NCBI GenBank assembly: GCA_951799445.1
Contig: OX637291.1
Span: 11,844,501-11,908,500, forward strand
Length of the DNA: 64,000 nucleotides
Origin: Pseudisothecium myosuroides
Taxonomy: Eukaryota; Streptophyta; Bryopsida; Hypnales; Lembophyllaceae
Reading direction: 5' to 3'
The stretch's first letter is position 1, and every line of letters starts with the position of its first letter. Positions 60,069 through 64,000 of the stretch are shown one piece after another. The position numbers and the translations under genes are program-made. Below the pieces are notes generated by a model. It made no database searches. It had not been told where the DNA came from and saw only the letters and a program-made list of their open reading frames with translations.

Positions 60069-60074
60069 AATAAA
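60069..60074 (+). terminator. Poly(A) signal of gene G
   Basis: AATAAA 150 bases after the stop. The surrounding CGACAAAAATAAAATTTTG recurs in the first downstream duplicate at about 60379. Confidence 0.6.
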
Positions 60075-60148
60075 ATTTTGTGGTGATATTGATTTTTCAA
60101 GGTGACGCTATTGTTCCCCTATCCCTAGCTAATAGGACAAAATAATCA

Positions 60149-60430
60149 GTTGCGTCAATTGCCAATGAACAGTCAACCAGTTCGCCATTTCCATGTACGT
60201 CGACAATCAGTGACGATACCGCGGCGGTACTTCTGGCATTCAACCTATTAGTTAGTTCTCCTGGGCACCAGAAACTGCACTGATTTGACGTAATAGTGTG
60301 TGTGACACTAGTTTAGCAAAGTCCCGTACACTGTTTTCAATTCGTGCAGGTTGAAATATCATTCCATCATCTTAAGTTCGACAAAAATAAAATTTTGTGG
60401 TGACAGTCAGTAATTTTTCTAGGTGTCCCC
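60149..60430 (+). pseudogene. Truncated duplicate 1 of the 3' end of gene G
   Basis: It matches gene G from CVNCQ to beyond the poly(A) signal. Two Trp codons (116 and 132 of gene G) have become TGA, the second in DNQ-stop. An insertion follows near the RYKYFW equivalent. It has no 5' half, so it arose by partial tandem duplication. Confidence 0.8.
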
Positions 60431-60450
60431 CAAATCAGTGTAGTGTTTGT

Positions 60451-61290
60451 GAAGCTGTGTCAACTACCAATGGAGCATCGACCATTTCAGCATTTCCTTG
60501 ATCGTAGACGATCAGTGGTACTTCTGGCTAATTAATACTACCTCCGTCCCAAAATGATCTTCTTGTTGGACAAAACATTCTAGATTAAGGCAAAAAATAA
60601 CATTTTAAAAACCTGTTTTGTGTTGTAAGTAGAGTTTGGTGTACTTCTAGCATTCTAGAAACTTTGAGTTTCAAAGTCCTTTTTGAAATGTAGTTTTTGG
60701 AATATTGAAAAGTAGAATTTCTTGGGCATTTTCAAAGATCACCAGTTGTCAATTAATTGTTGAGAGTGAGGTCATCATTTTGTAGGCATTTAGTATATGC
60801 CTAAGCCCATGTGTGGCCCTTTATTCCAGCTCCAAAAGCTTCATCTCCTTCAATTGGGCAATATTCAAAGAGATGCAAAAAAATACAAACAAATAGTGTT
60901 GACTGACCCCATTAATCATTTTAATTATCTTTTGACTAATGATTGCATGAATGGAGGGGGAAATACTACTCAAAGTTGTTTTGTTGGTCCCCAATAGAAA
61001 TCTAAAGTCAAATTTGACCAATTTGCAAGTTACAGACTGCAATAGGAAGATCATTTTGGGATAAAAAATGAAGGCCAATAGGAAGATCATTCTGGGACGG
61101 AGGGTGTAGCTAATTAGTCTCGTTCTCCCGGGGACAGGAAACTGCACTGATTTGTATAGCTATTGTATAACCCAATAGCTAGTGCATCTAACGCTAATTT
61201 AGCTAGCGTGCGAAGTCACACTTCTTTCATTTAATTAGTGCAAGCTGAAATATCATTGCATTAATTTTTAAAGAAATAAAATTTTGTAAA
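60451..61290 (+). pseudogene. Truncated duplicate 2 of the 3' end of gene G, split by a MITE
   Basis: 60451-60531 matches the CVNCQW to YFW region of gene G with several substitutions and a small deletion. The 3'-UTR match resumes at about 61108 (TTCTCCCGGGGACAGGAAACTGCACTG, then GAAATATCATTGCATTAA) after the Stowaway-like insertion. Confidence 0.7.
60541..61106. mobile_element. Stowaway-like element inside the second gene G duplicate
   Basis: The ends CCTCCGTCCCAAAATGATCT and, inverted, CCCTCCGTCCCAGAATGATC are strong inverted repeats, with TA near each junction. A second AGGAAGATCATT copy lies at 61043. No transposase-like ORF. Confidence 0.78.
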
Positions 61291-61365
61291 CTGTGATGAC
61301 ACTAAATTTTTAGGTAAATTGTGATGACACTAATTTTCTAGGTAAATTGTGATGACACTAATTTT
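61286..61365 (+). repeat. Three-unit short tandem repeat
   Basis: Units of about 30 bases, GTAAAYTGTGATGACACTAA followed by TTTTCTAG or a variant, sit on the 3' edge of the decayed gene G duplicate. Confidence 0.75.
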
Positions 61366-61499
61366 TCCCCTCTCAAATCAGTGTAGTGTAGTAGCTCCAG
61401 TCCCAGTTACGTTATTGCAAATTTCATCCATGGGAAACAGTACAATTCTGTTCTGTAGTTGAATGAGTCATGACAATCTATTTTTGCAATTCAAACCTT

Positions 61500-61856
61500 C
61501 ATCACAAAGTTTAGACCCTACGATTTGGCAACAATTATTGTGCGATTATCGTTATTTCATGGGTTCGTACCATAATCGCACTGACTTAGTGTATTTTTAT
61601 GCATTGAATCAGTGTGAAAACAATGAATATCAATAGCATACGGTTTATGTACTTTAAATATATGATTGCTAAGCAGTTTTGACATAACAATTGTATAGTT
61701 AAAGTACATAAACCGTACGCTATTGATATTCATTGTTTTCGCACTGATTCAATGCGTAAAAATACACTGAGTCAGTGCGATTATGGTACGAACCCATGAA
61801 ACAACGATAACTGCACAATAATTGTTGCCAAATCGTAGGGTCTAAACTTTGTGATG
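61500..61856. repeat. 357 bp near-perfect palindrome
   Basis: The left arm opens CATCACAAAGTTTAGACCCT; the right arm closes with its exact inverse. The arms are about 158 bases each around a loop of roughly 40 bases (about 61658-61698). Mismatches are few, for example CATACG versus CGTACG near the loop. It could be a fold-back transposon or a hairpin RNA precursor. No clear target duplication was found. Confidence 0.88.
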
Positions 61857-62054
61857 TTGTGGTAACAGATCTAACTCAAGGGGTGGCAATTAGTTTTTGT
61901 AAGTTAACATCTGTGGAGATGACACTTTTGAATAAGTTCATTCATTAGAGAATATTAGAAAATTAAATTTAAAAAAATTATTTTTTTGAAAAAAATAACT
62001 AAAAAATTGCAGTTTCATTAGAGAAAAATTGAACCCTTTAGAGGGCTGCTAGAA

Positions 62055-62093
62055 TGTGACAAACCAAGCTATTAAAAGCTTGGTCTGTCACAC
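62055..62093. repeat. Short hairpin
   Basis: TGTGACAAACCAAGCT pairs with AGCTTGGTCTGTCACA around a few loop bases. Confidence 0.6.
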
Positions 62094-62780
62094 CAAGCTG
62101 CCTGCTCCCCGCAGCAGTCAGCTTTCGTGATTTTTCTTTTTTTTTCTTTTTTTTCTTTTTTTCTAGAGTTTTCTTTAAGTACGAGTCTCCTGACATGTAC
62201 TTTGATTGGAAATTCTAGAGTTGATTTCTTTGGATTGCAGTATAATAAGTTTGAAAGACAAGGGGTTCTAATATCCTAAAAGCCAAGAGATTCTATGGGA
62301 ATATTTTATGCCATGAAACTAGAAGATATTGTCCCACCCACCCTCCCATTTGTTAGCTTTGATTTTAAAGAATGGGAGGAGCATAATCATTGCTTTTACA
62401 TAGATGATTTGTAAGATTATATATACCACCATGTGGAAGTTATAGAGCCACTAAGTAACTTATTAGTTGTCTTTCCTACATTATGATGGAACAACTAAAC
62501 CCTTTGTTGGTTCTCTAGACTATTTGTTTGTCCAAAATTGATTGGATTTTGGTAGTTGAACTGGGTTAATTATAGTGTCACTATCAATCAAATATGTCTC
62601 TTTTGAGATTATTGGAGAATATGACAGTTACTAAGCAACTGAAGGCCTCATTAAAGAAACAATTTATTTGTTTGAGCCTTTGGCGGTCATGGGGCCCATC
62701 AATGAAATTGAAGGTATGCAGAGCTGCAGACATGGCAGAACCTCAGGCACAATACCCGGGTTCTTGAAACAAACAAACTA

Positions 62781-63092
62781 TACTAAAAAGGGTATTTAGT
62801 GTTGGCAACACTATTTGCGAACCATGACACTAAGTATCATTAAGCCTACTAAAGTAAGTAACATTAAATGTAATTTCTAACATTAAATATACTCTATGGT
62901 AAATCTGAAATCTGAAAATGTTTACATTTAGTGTTAGAACTTATTAAAGGAAGGTAGAAGGGAAGAGAAGGCGAAGGCGGCACATTGAAGTTTAGCACTA
63001 CACTAATCGTCCTAAAATTGACATTTAGTGTAGGGTCAAGTAGGGTGGTAATTACACTAAATGTAATCCAACACTAAATACCCTTTTTAGTG
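62781..63092. mobile_element. 312 bp inverted-repeat element, possibly CACTA-type MITE
   Basis: The ends TACTAAAAAGGGTATTTAGT and, inverted, CACTAAAAAGGGTATTTAGT continue into GTTGG on both sides. TTTAGTGT motifs repeat inside. The CACTA-like terminus suggests that superfamily, but the flanks (CTA and TAG) do not give a clear 3-base duplication. Confidence 0.7.
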
Positions 63093-63099
63093 TAGCAGT

Positions 63100-64000
63100 T
63101 TGTGCTTCTCTACTCTGGAATTTTACCCTCGGACTGTAGACACAATTTGTCTCTTGCTGTGGCTTAAGGGCGTGTTACTGGGAGCTCTTATGGGGGCATT
63201 GCTGTCCGGTGGCATTTTTGATTTTGCTTAAACAATAGGGTGATATCATGGCTACTTCTTCCTCGCAATCTAACACTGCGAACACTCAGGTCTTGAGGCT
63301 GTTGGGGATTGATACTTTTTGATTTGTTTTTTTATTATTCAACATGTGAAAACGATAACAAGTGCTGCTTGACTGAAGACACCTCGCACACGCTTTCTTA
63401 CTAACTGAGTGTTCGTCGGATTGCATGGGTGCAGGTGAGGTCGGCAGCCTCATGAAGAATTTTTGGATGCAAGACAAATATGTTAATCTTCTAGAAAAAT
63501 CCCTTTTAGCTATATGTTGCATTCTCTGTACATTGAACAATATCATGCTAAGCTCTTATACATGGGTCTTTGCCACATGTGTACACAAAGTAGTTGCTGG
63601 TTTTGATAAATTGGTGAATTTTTGGAAAAGTATATATGGATGTGTGATGGTTCTTAAAATATCAGCACAACTTTGACATGGATAAGAGCTTAACAAGGCT
63701 CTAGTTGAGGATACTAAAGGAACCTAAATCTGGTCCTAAAAAATAGGGTTTTTGACTTAGAGAAGATTGGATGGGTGCCCAGGTCCTGGGATGTTCCAGA
63801 AAAGGTATTTTTTTAAGATTTTACAAAAAAAAAATTTTTTTTTTTTTTTTTTTTTTACTCATAGTTTTCGTTTCCTGCGCCACTGTCGCAGCAGAAACTG
63901 CTGAGCGAAAATAGGGGAAAAACTAATTTTTTGGGAAAAAAAAGTAAATTTCAGGGTCCCTCGGAGGGCTGTGGAGCAGTCCTCCGGAGGGCCCAGATTT
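63100..64000. other. Right end of the window, no gene supported
   Basis: Overlapping ORFs at 63286-63546 (minus) and 63425-63676 (plus) cancel each other and show no motif. A poly(A)/poly(T) junction lies at about 63825-63856, followed by GCAGCAGAAACTGC and a GGGTCCCTCGGAGGGC hairpin-like tail that probably continues past the window. Confidence 0.4.

Overview
The window is nuclear DNA of a land plant. Islands of higher GC encode genes with introns and signal peptides, set in a very AT-rich background packed with short inverted-repeat transposons. Two protein families point to plants: small secreted four-cysteine proteins of the S1/S-protein-homologue (SPH) type, and a ULP2-like SUMO protease joined to a trihelix/SANT domain and leucine-rich repeats. 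I cannot name the species. The style of the LRRs and the many SPH genes suggest a bryophyte, lycophyte or fern, but that is inference.

Layout. The left part (1 to about 15,680) and the right part (about 38,327 to 55,247) are two copies, in the same orientation, of one segmental duplication. Each holds a minus-strand SPH gene near its left end (gene A at 211-609, gene D at 38540-38938) and a plus-strand, more divergent SPH gene near its right end (gene B at 14022-14429, gene E at 54083-54490). About 13-15 kb of gene-poor repeat lies between them. The copies stay alignable but differ by at least ten transposon insertions, so one copy often serves as the empty site for an element in the other. 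Several terminal inverted repeats and target-site duplications can be read this way.

Between the copies lie a third gene of the A/D type (gene C, 17673-18068), a 1 kb fold-back element (20026-21030), a 2.25 kb CACTA-type element (24556-26805), and the most interesting locus, a minus-strand gene at 34063-28716. I could assemble ten phase-compatible exons for it, about 1,129 codons with one continuous frame. It encodes a ULP/C48 protease domain with the His, Asp, Gln and Cys motifs intact, then a SANT/trihelix domain, then about ten LRRs and an acidic tail. I know of no described protein with this architecture.

Right of copy 2 lie two more SPH genes, F (56508-56957, minus) and G (59494-59919, plus). 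Downstream of G are two decayed tandem copies of its 3' end. One carries two Trp-to-stop changes and the other is split by a Stowaway-like MITE. A 357 bp near-perfect palindrome (61500-61856) and a 312 bp inverted-repeat element (62781-63092) follow; the rest is repeat-like. The seven SPH genes are probably independent secreted ligand-like proteins made by duplication, not an operon or pathway. All seven lie downstream of a recognisable 3' splice site or an intron-like leader, which suggests 5'-UTR introns are a family habit.
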